Assembly: GCA_025357945.1 (NCBI GenBank)
Contig: JANYLJ010000011.1
Span: 173,845 to 237,844, forward strand
DNA length: 64,000 nt
DNA from: Gemmatimonadota bacterium
GTDB taxonomy: Bacteria > Gemmatimonadota > Gemmatimonadetes > Gemmatimonadales > GWC2-71-9
Direction: 5' to 3'
Below, in pieces: positions 26,101 to 33,364 of the stretch (the stretch's first letter is position 1; every line of letters starts with the position of its first letter). The translations under genes and the position numbers were made by a program. The notes under the pieces are model-generated. The model saw only the letters and a program-made list of their open reading frames with translations. It was not told the DNA's origin and searched no databases.

Positions 26101-26217
26101 CAACGCCCACTGGCGCTCGCTGTCATCGGCGGCCTCGCACTCTCGACGCCGATCACGCTGTACATCGTGCCGACGCTGCTGGTGGCGATCAGGGGAAGGG
26201 ATTACCGGGAGTCGTAG
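23119..26217 (+). CDS. RND efflux permease, HAE-type
   Basis: A full-length 1032-residue permease with 12 helices. TM1 follows the start, and two large periplasmic domains alternate with two six-helix bundles. TM4 carries GLVIDDAVVITENI, where the paired Asp residues are the proton relay of HAE-type pumps; metal-specific HME pumps usually have a different TM4 pattern. The C-half has LVGLIVKNGIILLDF and RLRPILMTTLCTLFG. The operon includes its own two-component system, unlike the RND operon at the window start. The substrate class remains open (organic compounds more likely than metals). Confidence 0.95.
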   Translation: MSDPTAPAPKRSLFGVLADQRRVIYLIVTLLSIGGVWAATRLPSAIYPELRFSRVTVVAEGSALGARQVLFSITRPIEEAVSVVPSVIRVQSRSIRGGSETNITFASGTDMVVALQQVQARVNQVGSQLPTGLDLQVERLTPSLFPILSYNLEGGDPATLYDIARYQIKPLISRVPGVARVDVQGNDIREIEVIADPARLASAGMTYADLATAIRAATTVDAVGRVPSTYKQFLIVTTNEARSTDDIANVVVGKGLRVRDLAVVIPGIQDRVRIISGDGKPSAALLISRQVGGSALQIADSISGLATGLAKTLPAGVHLKPLYDQASLVREAVSSVRDAMLIGAALAVVVLLLFLRHARITAISASSIPLTLAITVFVMALGGQTFNLMTLGAMAIAIGLVIDDAVVITENIVRHVHLNPDRTAAVREAVQELIWPVTTSTITTVVVFLPLGLLTGVEGQFFKTLSITLTIAVLVSLVLAFTLIPLLSAQFLTAADANRTPVAEQRGVLARIGRAVESISDTYERSLSVVLRLPGLAAVAALVLVVAGVVAYRFVGTGFLPEMDEGAFVLDYWTPGGTALAETDRQLHIVEAILATIPEVAGTSRRTGAELGLFATEQNRGDMVVRLKPASQRSRSSDEVINDVRAKIASAVPRLRIEFVQILSDVINDLAGNPRPVNIKLFGPDLSALEAYGTTLGVQLAKVAGIEDLFNGVSQPSAELAMSIDAAKANAAGLTPEQVSGQVTAALLGSDAGTVRLEDRSVAVRVRAPDSVRFDPRQLSELPIVAAQGSTRAPLGTFATFEPVETRSELRRENQQQMVDMTADITGRSLGAIMTDVKAVVASRPPPAGIRLEIAGQYASQQAAFRALLAVLGLAALSVITVMVVQFRSFVEPLVVLLAAPLSFVGALALLLVTGTVLNVSSFMGLILLVGLIVKNGIILLDFTHHRMREGGLALEPAIREAGRIRLRPILMTTLCTLFGLLPLALGLGAGSELQRPLALAVIGGLALSTPITLYIVPTLLVAIRGRDYRES

Positions 26218-26229
26218 GGGAGGGTGGAG

Positions 26230-26369
26230 TTGTCATCCTGAGCGAAGCGCGCCGCAGGCGCGCGAAGTCGAAGGACCCCGGTTCCGTGCACCGAAGCACC
26301 GCTTCGGGTATGGAACCGAGGTCCTTCGACTGCGTCGGCGCGTCGCGCCGACTCCGCTCAGGATGACAA
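26230..26369. repeat. 140-bp near-palindromic intergenic repeat
   Basis: Nested inverted repeats: the outer arms start TTGTCATCCTGAGCG and end CGCTCAGGATGACAA. Next come GTCGAAGGACC/GGTCCTTCGAC and then GGTTCC/GGAACC. The innermost hairpin is CCGAAGC-ACC-GCTTCGG at 26291-26307. It fills the space between the convergent RND permease and beta-propeller genes. A related half-size copy lies at 33298-33346. The CATCCTGAGCGAAG...GTCGAAGGACC type of repeat is known to recur in many environmental genomes; it may act as a terminator here. Confidence 0.85.
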
Positions 26370-26394
26370 CGCTTGAAGCGGTCGCCTCTCCTGC

Positions 26395-27447
26395 CTAGTG
26401 ACTCATCGCGAAGAACCATGCGCCGATCAGCGGACCGCGCGGACCGCCGCGGCCGGCGGGCGGTGGCGAACCGGCGGGCGGTGTCGGTGCCGGGCCGTAC
26501 TCCGGCGTGAACACGTAGGCACGGTGTGACTTCACATCCAGGCCGATGGTACGGGCGCCTCGCATCGTCGCCGGTTCGGCAACGACGTTGTACTTGTCGC
26601 CGGATGCGGCCTTGACGACAGTGACCTTGCCTTCGCCGCTCGGGATGTAGATCAGCTGTTGATCCGGATCGTAACTGAGCGCGTCAACGTTGTCGCCATT
26701 GGTGATCTGCGCGACGACCTTGCCGGTCTTCGAATCCACCACCACCGATGTCTTGCTGCAGCCGACGAACAGCCGGTGCATCTTGCGGTCGATACCGATG
26801 CCGGTCGGGCCGTCACACGGCGCGATCGCCCAGGTGCCCTTCGACTTGAGTGTCCTGGCATCCACCATTTCGATCTGGTTCTTGTCCTCGAGGTTTACGA
26901 ACAGCGTGCCATTGCCGTCGCTGGCGGCACCTTCCGGCACGCCCGCGAGCGGCACATTGCCGATCACTTCACCGGTCTTGGCGTCGATCGCTGTGAGTGT
27001 GCCGGTCGCCCCGCGCGTGGCGCCGCTGTGGTTCGACGTGAAGATCCGGTCGGTGCCATCGTCGAACATGATGCCGTCGAGTCCGTTGATCCCGGCGTGG
27101 ATGCGCCGAACGATCGACAGATCCTTGAGCGCGAACATCGTCACGGTGGAGTCGCCACCGTTGGTGGTGAAGCCAAATCCTGACTTGGGTGAAAACGCGG
27201 CGCCGTGGACCCGCGGTGTGTTGGCGATGTCGCCGAGTACCTTGCCCGTCATGCCGTCGACGACCATCATGTGCGTCCCTCGCGAGACGAACACCCGGCC
27301 GGCAGGATCGACACTGACGTAATCGAAGCCGCCCTCGCCCCCGATGTTGAACTTGTCCACCTTGAACGTTTGCGCGTGGGCGCCGATCGGCAGCGCCAGT
27401 GTGGCGGCGGCCATGACGAGCTTCAGCCCTGCGGAAGTATGGCTCAT
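26395..27447 (-). CDS. secreted YVTN/NHL-type beta-propeller protein
   Basis: 350 residues with a signal peptide ending GAHAQ, followed by about seven blade-like repeats such as DYVSVDPAGRVFVSRG, TLTAIDAKTGEVIGNV and VVVDSKTGKVVAQI. These alternate short beta strands with the D-x-x-T-G-K turn typical of YVTN propellers. The tail is Pro/Gly rich (PPAGSPPPAGRGG). The ATG at 27447 is chosen over 27528 because GAGG is 5 nt upstream and it begins the signal peptide. Likely periplasmic or extracellular; a ligand or partner is not apparent. Confidence 0.85.
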   Translation of the reverse strand: MSHTSAGLKLVMAAATLALPIGAHAQTFKVDKFNIGGEGGFDYVSVDPAGRVFVSRGTHMMVVDGMTGKVLGDIANTPRVHGAAFSPKSGFGFTTNGGDSTVTMFALKDLSIVRRIHAGINGLDGIMFDDGTDRIFTSNHSGATRGATGTLTAIDAKTGEVIGNVPLAGVPEGAASDGNGTLFVNLEDKNQIEMVDARTLKSKGTWAIAPCDGPTGIGIDRKMHRLFVGCSKTSVVVDSKTGKVVAQITNGDNVDALSYDPDQQLIYIPSGEGKVTVVKAASGDKYNVVAEPATMRGARTIGLDVKSHRAYVFTPEYGPAPTPPAGSPPPAGRGGPRGPLIGAWFFAMSH

Positions 27448-27524
27448 ACCAACCTCGGTGCGGTGTGGGGATCCCTGGGAGTCAGCGACCCCGAGGATAC
27501 GGCCGCGAACCTTACGCGGGGATG

Positions 27525-27561
27525 ACAAAGGCCGGGCGGAGTGTTCCCGCCCAGCCTTGTC
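27525..27561 (-). terminator. rho-independent-like terminator of the PepSY gene
   Basis: On the minus strand a 12-bp stem, AAGGCTGGGCGG with CCGCCCGGCCTT (one wobble), with loop GAACACT is followed by TTGTC. It lies downstream of the PepSY gene stop (27597) and upstream of the beta-propeller gene. Confidence 0.7.
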
Positions 27562-27596
27562 AATACGCCGCGCTCCCGCGGGTCGTTGAGGCGCCG

Positions 27597-28214
27597 TTAC
27601 GGCTTCTTGACCGGCGGCTTCTTCGGGGCCGGATCGTCCTCATGTCCCTTGCCGATCACGGCGCCGGTCATGGCGTCGACGTTCACCTCTTCGATGCCGG
27701 ACGTGCCGGCGATCTTCATGTCGAACGAGTAGATCAGTTTTCCCTTCTCGCGTTCCAGCTCATGACTCTTGACCGTGGCGCCCGGGACCTCCTTGAGGGC
27801 CGTCGCCGTGGCGGCCTCCAGCGAAATCCTGGCTTCCTTGGCCAGGTCCGCCTGCGCCTCTTTCTTCTCGTCCGCCGGCGATTCGTGGGTGTGTTCGATC
27901 ATGGCGCCGGTAATGGCGTCAACGGCGACTTCCTCGATGCCCGACTTGCCGGGCAACGTGAGGTCGAACGAGTAGATCAGCTTGCCGTCCTCGCGTTCCA
28001 GCTCATGGCTGGAAACTGTTCCACCGGGGACCTCCTTGATGGCGACCGCCGTGGCGGCCTCGAGGCTGATCTTGGCCTGCTTCGCGAGCTCGGCCTGACT
28101 CTCGACCTTGGGCTTGGGCTTGGGTGCCGGCTTGGCCGGCGTCTGCGCGAAAGCCGAGGCCGGCAGAGCCAGAGCAAGGGCAATGCCGTACAACGCGGTG
28201 CGGGTGCGAGTCAT
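27597..28214 (-). CDS. secreted protein with two tandem PepSY domains
   Basis: 205 residues: a signal peptide ending SAFAQ, a Lys/Pro linker, then two near-duplicate PepSY units. The first (about residues 42-108) reads SLEAATAVAIKEVPGG, SHELEREDGKLIYSFD and AVDAITGAMI. The second (about 118-190) reads SLEAATATALKEVPGA, SHELEREKGKLIYSFD and NVDAMTGAVI. The strong similarity indicates a recent internal duplication. The tail is Lys/Pro rich (PAPKKPPVKKP). PepSY domains often inhibit peptidases or bind membrane partners; the partner here is unknown. Confidence 0.85.
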   Translation of the reverse strand: MTRTRTALYGIALALALPASAFAQTPAKPAPKPKPKVESQAELAKQAKISLEAATAVAIKEVPGGTVSSHELEREDGKLIYSFDLTLPGKSGIEEVAVDAITGAMIEHTHESPADEKKEAQADLAKEARISLEAATATALKEVPGATVKSHELEREKGKLIYSFDMKIAGTSGIEEVNVDAMTGAVIGKGHEDDPAPKKPPVKKP

Positions 28215-28336
28215 CGGGACGCTCCAGTGGAAGTGGGTGGGAAACCGGTGTTGCCGTTCGTTGAGCGAAGCATACCGGTCGCCACCTTACGGCCCGATGA
28301 CACTCGTTGCACACCGGTGGGTCGTTCCGACGACGT

Positions 28337-29101
28337 TCAGAACGTCCAGCGCACCCGCACGCTCTGGGGCCCAACGATGAAATGTGGTGCCCGCACGCCG
28401 AAAATACGCACCTTTCCCGACACAAACTTCGCTGAGACGATCCCTACCGCGGCCCCCGCCACCACGTCGGTCAACCAGTGCTGTTCCTCCGCCAAACGGG
28501 CCCATCCGGTGCCCGCGGCCAGGCCGTAGAGTCCCACCCGGGCCCAGGTATTATCGATGGCGTCGCCCAGCGACGTCGCCAGTGCGAACGCACCCGCAGC
28601 GTGACCGGACGGGAACGCCGGACTGTGAGGATTGGTAAACAATGCGAAGTCGAAGCCGTCCAGGTCGGGATCGCCACCGGGGCGGATGCGTCCGATCAGG
28701 TACTTGCCCCCCTGCGTTATGACGCTTGCCAGGACCACGCTCTCGACCGCATGCAGCGCTGCCCGTATCACCGCGCGATCTCGCGCCAAGAGCCCGACGA
28801 CCGCCACGCCGACGATGATCGGCACCATGCCGGACGGCTCGCCAAAGCGGTCGAACTGTCGCGCCGTATTGAGCGTTCCGGCCGAAGCGGAGCCTTGGAA
28901 CGCCCGGGCCACCGGCGGATCAGCCAGGAGCAGGATCGCGAGCCCGCCAACGCCGATCGCAACCTGCTTCAGCCCGATGATCGCGCTCGAGTCTGCTCGC
29001 ACCGACGCAGGTGGCGGGGACGATGCGCGGTCCTGCGGTCGAGCGACGCCGGGGAGGAGCAGCGTGAGTGCAGCCAGCGCGCTGAGGCCTCGTCGAATCA
29101 T
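28337..29101 (-). CDS. PAP2-family phosphatase
   Basis: 254 residues, with membrane helices and an N-terminal hydrophobic segment. The three phosphatase motifs are present: KYLIGRIRP (KxxxxxxRP), PSGHAAGAF and a variant third motif R-x5-H-x3-D in RLAEEQHWLTDVVAG. It probably dephosphorylates a lipid pyrophosphate or phosphatidic acid at the membrane's outer face. The ATG at 29101 overlaps the stop of the upstream sugar kinase by 4 nt, so it is the distal gene of the symporter-kinase unit. Undecaprenyl pyrophosphate would fit the peptidoglycan context, but that is inference. Confidence 0.87.
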   Translation of the reverse strand: MIRRGLSALAALTLLLPGVARPQDRASSPPPASVRADSSAIIGLKQVAIGVGGLAILLLADPPVARAFQGSASAGTLNTARQFDRFGEPSGMVPIIVGVAVVGLLARDRAVIRAALHAVESVVLASVITQGGKYLIGRIRPGGDPDLDGFDFALFTNPHSPAFPSGHAAGAFALATSLGDAIDNTWARVGLYGLAAGTGWARLAEEQHWLTDVVAGAAVGIVSAKFVSGKVRIFGVRAPHFIVGPQSVRVRWTF

Positions 29102-29979
29102 CCGGTTCCCTCGCGCGCCAGCACCGGCGCACCGCGACACGGATCCACCGCGCGCTGAAGCACCGTCGCGCGGTGGCTGGTTTCCAGCGCGGCCGCGACC
29201 CGGTCGCGAAGTGGGCGCCCGGGAGCGAGCAGGCCGCCCGACATCGCGACGGGGAGCCGCCCGCCGCCTGCGGCCATCGCCAACTGGGCCAACGCCGCCA
29301 CCGCGGCATCACGCAGGTGCATCGCCACCGGATCCCCGGCATCCGCACATTCCAGCACCGACGGTCCGAGTGCTGCGACCTGTGCGGGCGTCGCAGTGGT
29401 GGACCAATGCACCAACGCGGCGATCCCGGCCACCTTCGCCGCGGTGCAGAGCGATTCTGCCAGATGCGTCACGGAGCCGAGGCCGTCGTGCATCGCGCCG
29501 ACCGCTTCGAGCGCGCGCGCGCCGAGCCAGTGCGCCGAGCCCTGGTCTCCCATCCGCCACCCCAATCCGCCGACGCGCCGACTCTGGCCGTGAACGTCAC
29601 GCGCTACGGCGATGCTGCCGGTGCCGGCGATGAGCAGCACGCCCGGCGCACCCGCAAACGCCGCGGCACGTGCGAGTTCTGCATCGGTCGTGACGATGAC
29701 GCGCCACGCGAGCCGCTGCTGTTCGACGGCCAGCTGCAACTCATTGCGTTCCGCCTCGCGGCCGGCGCCAGCCGCACCCACCACGAGGGTGTCGGCGCGA
29801 ACGGTGCGACCGCGCATCAGCAGTGGTCGCGCCAGCTCGGCCAACGCCGTGGCGAGGCGGTTCCCCTGTCCCAGTCGCATCGGGAACCCGGGACCTTCGG
29901 CCCGGCCTCGCTCAGTGTCATCGTCATACACCACGACTCGTGATGCCGTGCCGCCCACGTCTGCGCCGACAATGATCAT
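29098..29979 (-). CDS. BadF/BadG/BcrA-type sugar kinase (GlcNAc/MurNAc kinase-like)
   Basis: 293 residues of the ASKHA fold. Phosphate-1 motif VGADVGGTASRVVVYD is at the start; TDAELA, IAGTGSIA (phosphate-2) and GLGWRMGDQGSAHWLG follow. This signature is typical of N-acetylglucosamine kinases, and of MurK-type kinases that also accept MurNAc. The start at 29979 is set by the ATGA overlap with the symporter stop. Longer upstream frames run inside the symporter gene. Next to a symporter and near NagZ/NamZ, it plausibly phosphorylates amino sugars salvaged from peptidoglycan. Confidence 0.85.
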   Translation of the reverse strand: MIIVGADVGGTASRVVVYDDDTERGRAEGPGFPMRLGQGNRLATALAELARPLLMRGRTVRADTLVVGAAGAGREAERNELQLAVEQQRLAWRVIVTTDAELARAAAFAGAPGVLLIAGTGSIAVARDVHGQSRRVGGLGWRMGDQGSAHWLGARALEAVGAMHDGLGSVTHLAESLCTAAKVAGIAALVHWSTTATPAQVAALGPSVLECADAGDPVAMHLRDAAVAALAQLAMAAGGGRLPVAMSGGLLAPGRPLRDRVAAALETSHRATVLQRAVDPCRGAPVLAREGTG

Positions 29980-31451
29980 GATCGTGCGACCACGGTGCGG
30001 ATTCCGCTCGAGCTGTGCGCCACGAGCAGCGTCAGTACCAACCCCATCGGCACGTACCAGGGAAATGCAAGTGTGCCGAGTCCGGTCAACTGCGGAAAAC
30101 CTGCCGCGGCAAGCCGTGAGGCGAAGATGGTGACGAGCATGATCACCATCGCGACCGATGTTCCGGCGATGACGTCGCGCCCCTGCATGCGCGGGCCCGA
30201 CCCGGTCAGCAGGTACGCGCCGAGCAGCGCCCCGTAGGTGACCGAGGCGATTGACAGCGCAAGCACCACAACGGGCGTGTTTGTGCCACCGGCCCAGGCG
30301 TTGAAGCCGATGGCCGCGACCATCAGCAGCGTTCCCCACACGAACGACACAATACGCCCCACCCGCAGCAACTTTCGCGGGTCGCGCTCACCGGTCCACG
30401 AGGCGTACTGATCGTAGGTGAGGGACGATGCGAGGGCACTGATGGCGGACGAATGCGAGCTCATCGCCGCCGCGAGAATGCCGGCGATCACCAGCCCGGA
30501 GAGCCCGACCGGGAGATGATGCAGCACGAACTGGCCGAAGAGCCGGTCAGGTGCCGTGTCCGTCGGCGCGTTCTGCGAAGCCCAGAGCGCCACGCCGACC
30601 AGCAGGAAGAGCAGGAACTGCAGGATGACGATGACGCCCGATCCGACGATTGCGACGCGGGCGTCCCGGAGGGAGCGGGTGGCGAGCAGTCGTTGCACAA
30701 TCAGGTGATCAGTACCGTGCGACGCCGCCGAGAGCAGCGCACCGCCGACGAGACCACCGAGAAAGGTGTACGGCGTGGTGAGCGAGAGGTGAAAGTCGAA
30801 CAGGTGGAGCTTGCCGGCGGCCTGCGCCATCAACCAGGCGTGACTCGCGCCACCGGCGAGGCGCGTCGCGATGACCAATGCGGCCAGGCCGCCCGCGACA
30901 TAGACGCACAGCTGCACGACGTCCGCCCAGATCACCGCCTTGATGCCGCCGATCCAGGTGTAGAACAGCGTGATCGCGCCGAGCACGAGGATGGCAGTCG
31001 GTATGCTCCAGCCGGTCAACAGCGAGAGCGGGATCGCGCCGGCGAAAACGCGCACGCCGTCGCCAAGGAACCGCGTCACCAGGAATACCAGCGACAGCAT
31101 CCGGCGCGTGGGCGCGCCGAAGCGGGTCTCCAACCGCGCATACGCGGTTTCCTGTTCGCCGCGGAAGTAACCGGGCAGGAGCCAGATGGCGACGCCGATT
31201 CGCCCGAAGAGGTAGCCGATCGGCAGCTGCAGAAAGGTGAGGTCGCTGGTCGCCCCGATGCCTGGTACTGAGATCACCGTGAGTGCCGACGTTTCGGTCG
31301 CGACGATCGACAACATCACGCTCCACGCCGGCAGGTCTCGCGCACCGAGGAAGTAGTCGGTCGCCGAGCGCTGGCCGCGCGACATCCAGAACCCGATGCC
31401 GAGGGTGGCGGCGAAGTAGAGCCCGATGACAAGGAGGTCGATGGTGGACAG
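29976..31451 (-). CDS. sodium:solute symporter (SSS family), non-canonical CTG start inferred
   Basis: About 491 residues with 13 predicted helices. Family motifs include GARDLPAWSVMLSIVATETSA near the N-terminus, split by short loops, and GLVIAGILAAAMSSHSSAISALAS in the core. The ATG at 31385 lacks the first helix. The frame continues upstream with TIDLLVIGLYFAATLGIGFW, a normal SSS TM1. No ATG, GTG or TTG occurs upstream before the in-frame stop at 31566-31568. A CTG at 31451 is preceded by GGAG with 5-nt spacing and is the best start. A heptamer array lies just upstream. The substrate is probably a sugar of the adjacent salvage pathway. Confidence 0.85.
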   Translation of the reverse strand: MSTIDLLVIGLYFAATLGIGFWMSRGQRSATDYFLGARDLPAWSVMLSIVATETSALTVISVPGIGATSDLTFLQLPIGYLFGRIGVAIWLLPGYFRGEQETAYARLETRFGAPTRRMLSLVFLVTRFLGDGVRVFAGAIPLSLLTGWSIPTAILVLGAITLFYTWIGGIKAVIWADVVQLCVYVAGGLAALVIATRLAGGASHAWLMAQAAGKLHLFDFHLSLTTPYTFLGGLVGGALLSAASHGTDHLIVQRLLATRSLRDARVAIVGSGVIVILQFLLFLLVGVALWASQNAPTDTAPDRLFGQFVLHHLPVGLSGLVIAGILAAAMSSHSSAISALASSLTYDQYASWTGERDPRKLLRVGRIVSFVWGTLLMVAAIGFNAWAGGTNTPVVVLALSIASVTYGALLGAYLLTGSGPRMQGRDVIAGTSVAMVIMLVTIFASRLAAAGFPQLTGLGTLAFPWYVPMGLVLTLLVAHSSSGIRTVVARS

Positions 31452-31471
31452 CGGCGCTCCGCGGAGTGACG

Positions 31472-31506
31472 ACGAGAGACGAGAGACGAGAGACGAGAGA
31501 CGAGAG
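31472..31506. repeat. five tandem copies of ACGAGAG
   Basis: A perfect 7-bp tandem array immediately upstream of the symporter start, continuing imperfectly to 31513. The reverse complement of the same motif (CTCTCGT units) occurs at 31606-31626, so the two stretches can pair across about 100 nt and bracket the erpA terminator. Copy-number change here could alter leader length of the symporter mRNA. Confidence 0.85.
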
Positions 31507-31579
31507 ATGCGAGATGACAGACGGTGGTCAAACGTGGCGCCGGGGGCGGAAATCCGGTAGCTCCGTCAGCAAAATCAGA

Positions 31580-31604
31580 CGGGAGCCCCGCTTCGGGGCC
31601 CCCG
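31580..31604 (-). terminator. terminator of erpA
   Basis: On the minus strand CGGGGGCCCCG and CGGGGCTCCCG form an 11-bp stem (one mismatch) around AAG, followed by TCTGATTTTGC. It lies 30 nt past the erpA stop and separates it from the symporter gene. Confidence 0.65.
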
Positions 31605-31633
31605 TATCTCGTCTCTCGTCTCTCGTGCCGCCG

Positions 31634-32002
31634 TTACGCCGTAAAGCTCGTCCCACACCCACAGCCGCCCGTCGCATTCGGATTGTTGAACGTGAAGCCG
31701 CTCCCCTGCATCGCGGTCACGTAGTCAATCGTGACGCCGGTGAGGTACTGGGCCGAAAACGCATCGATGAACACCCGGATGCCGTTGAGGTCGGCGGTGA
31801 TGTCGTCGTCGCCGGCGTGATCCTCGATGTTGAGCGAGTACTTGAACCCTGAACAGCCGCCCGGGAGAACCGACACGCGGAGCCCGCCACTCTCGGCCGG
31901 CACGTTTTCCGCCGCGATGAACTTGCGCACCTCGGCGGTAGCATTGTCCGTCAGCGTGAGGACAAGGCCTTCGGGGAGGGTCTGCGTCGATGCCTGCGTC
32001 AT
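31634..32002 (-). CDS. erpA: A-type iron-sulfur cluster carrier (ErpA/IscA/HesB family)
   Basis: 122 residues that deliver Fe-S clusters to apoproteins in the cytoplasm. The three conserved cysteines are present: PGGCSG and the C-terminal GGCGCGTSF. The ATG at 32002 is preferred over 32026 because GGAG lies 6 nt upstream. It has its own promoter (32033-32061) and terminator (31580-31604), so it is a separate transcription unit even though it sits between the serine hydrolase and symporter genes on the same strand. The SufA, IscA and ErpA types cannot be separated with certainty. Confidence 0.92.
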   Translation of the reverse strand: MTQASTQTLPEGLVLTLTDNATAEVRKFIAAENVPAESGGLRVSVLPGGCSGFKYSLNIEDHAGDDDITADLNGIRVFIDAFSAQYLTGVTIDYVTAMQGSGFTFNNPNATGGCGCGTSFTA

Positions 32003-32032
32003 CGTCTGCTCCGTCAAGATGTTCACCGGTGA

Positions 32033-32061
32033 AGTATCGCCGGATGGGGTCCTGCCGTCAA
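32033..32061 (-). promoter_or_regulatory. sigma-70-type promoter of erpA
   Basis: On the minus strand TTGACG (5 of 6 consensus bases) and GATACT (4 of 6) are separated by exactly 17 nt. The -10 ends about 30 nt before the erpA ATG. Confidence 0.7.
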
Positions 32062-32106
32062 TCAGCTGTAACGCTGGACCGGGCGGGGTGGTTCCCGGGG
32101 TTCGTC

Positions 32107-33315
32107 CTACTTCGCCCGCGGTACCGCCTCCGGAAACAGGCTCCGCATCACCGCATCCGCCACCACCGCCCGGATCAGCCCGAACTTTGGGGTATCGCGG
32201 GTTGGATTGACGCGATTGGTCAGCAGGACGATAACCACCTCGTGGTCCGGATCAACCCAGATCGACGTGCCAGTGAAGCCGGTGTGCCCGAAACTCCGCG
32301 ACGACATGATTGTTCCGGCCGACGACACGCCGGATGGTGTGTCCCAACCAATGCCGCGCGACGAACCGACCGGGTGGTCCTGCCGAAGCGTCCACGTGAT
32401 GAACTCGGTCGGCGGTTGCACCGCGCCTTCGAACCTGCGTCCCAGTGAGCCGGCGAGCGCCCATTCTCCGAACCGCAACAGGTCCTCGGCGTCGCTGAAC
32501 AATCCGGCGTGTCCGGCAACGCCGTCGAGCCACCACGCGTTCTCGTCGTGGACCGATCCGCGGAGCGCGGCGAGTCCCCGAAACGGCTCGATCTCGGTCG
32601 GCGCGATTTCGTCTCGCCAATTGCCCGGCGGCAGAAATCGCATCCGGGTGAGCCCAAGCGGCTGGGTCACCCGTTCCGCAAACAGCTGATCGAGTCGCTT
32701 GTGATACAGTTTCTCGATGATGGCTGCGAGGGTGATTGCGCTGAGATCGGAATAGACGAAGCGCGCGCCCGGCACCGTGTCGAGGCCGGTTGCCAGCGCG
32801 GCCTTGATCGCCGACTTGCGGTTCGTGGTGGTCTGCCAGAGCCCCGGTACCGGGTCGGGCGGCAGCCCGCTGTCGTGCAGCAGGAGATCGCGCACGGTGA
32901 CGAAGGTTTTGGGGCCTTTCCCGTTGGCGAACTGGGGGAGGTAGTGGACGACCGGCGTGTCGAGCGCGAGCTTCTTCTCGTCGACGGCCATCATCGCCAG
33001 CGTGGTGAGTGCCACGACCTTGGTGAGCGACGCCATGTCGTAGAGTGTGCGGCCGTCGGGTGGCCGGCGGTCATCGACGGCAAGTTGCCCGATCGAGTGC
33101 ACGAAATGTTCGCCGCCGACCGATACGGCAAGCACGGCGCCCGGCGCCGCACCGGCTGCAATCGCGGAGTCGAGCACCCGCGCGGCGGGCTCGAGTCGCA
33201 TCGAGAGTGCGGCGCTCACAGGGATGGGGTCAGTGCGGGGCGGGCCGCCCGGGGTGCAGGCGAGCACGAATGCGGCGCTCGCTGCGGCAACGAACAGGGT
33301 CCTTCGACTTCGCAT
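32107..33315 (-). CDS. class C beta-lactamase-like serine hydrolase, lipoprotein (AmiE-like candidate)
   Basis: 402 residues with signal peptide and lipobox FVLAC (Cys20). The serine hydrolase fold shows the SxxK motif MASLTKVV (Ser96, Lys99), a YSD version of the YxN motif in FVYSDLSA, and HTGFTGTS in place of the KTG strand. Family members include esterases, DD-peptidases and Bacillus AmiE, which cuts the MurNAc-L-Ala amide after NagZ action. Proximity to nagZ (49 bp, same strand) makes an amidase role attractive. The ATG at 33315 lies within a dispersed repeat and has no evident ribosome binding site; an ATG at 33363 is the alternative start. Confidence 0.87.
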   Translation of the reverse strand: MRSRRTLFVAAASAAFVLACTPGGPPRTDPIPVSAALSMRLEPAARVLDSAIAAGAAPGAVLAVSVGGEHFVHSIGQLAVDDRRPPDGRTLYDMASLTKVVALTTLAMMAVDEKKLALDTPVVHYLPQFANGKGPKTFVTVRDLLLHDSGLPPDPVPGLWQTTTNRKSAIKAALATGLDTVPGARFVYSDLSAITLAAIIEKLYHKRLDQLFAERVTQPLGLTRMRFLPPGNWRDEIAPTEIEPFRGLAALRGSVHDENAWWLDGVAGHAGLFSDAEDLLRFGEWALAGSLGRRFEGAVQPPTEFITWTLRQDHPVGSSRGIGWDTPSGVSSAGTIMSSRSFGHTGFTGTSIWVDPDHEVVIVLLTNRVNPTRDTPKFGLIRAVVADAVMRSLFPEAVPRAK

Positions 33316-33346
33316 GGCCGTTGGCCACGCTTCGCTCAGGATGACA
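33298..33346. repeat. short copy of the CATCCTGAGCGAAG/GTCGAAGGACC repeat overlapping a gene start
   Basis: Begins GGTCCTTCGACTTCGC and ends TTCGCTCAGGATGACA, matching the right arm of the 26230-26369 element with a different core. It fills the nagZ-hydrolase gap and runs into the first codons of the hydrolase, supplying its ATG and codons for RSRR. Confidence 0.85.
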
Positions 33347-33364
33347 GCCTTGGAGGACGGCATG

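Noticed and set aside
23119..26217. RND permease considered as a heavy-metal (CzcA/CusA) pump because of its two-component system
   Set aside because: TM4 has the paired-Asp GLVIDDAVV pattern of HAE-type pumps, so metal specificity is not supported.
31472..31626. Heptamer repeats considered as a CRISPR array
   Set aside because: The unit is only 7 bp with no spacers, and no cas gene is nearby.
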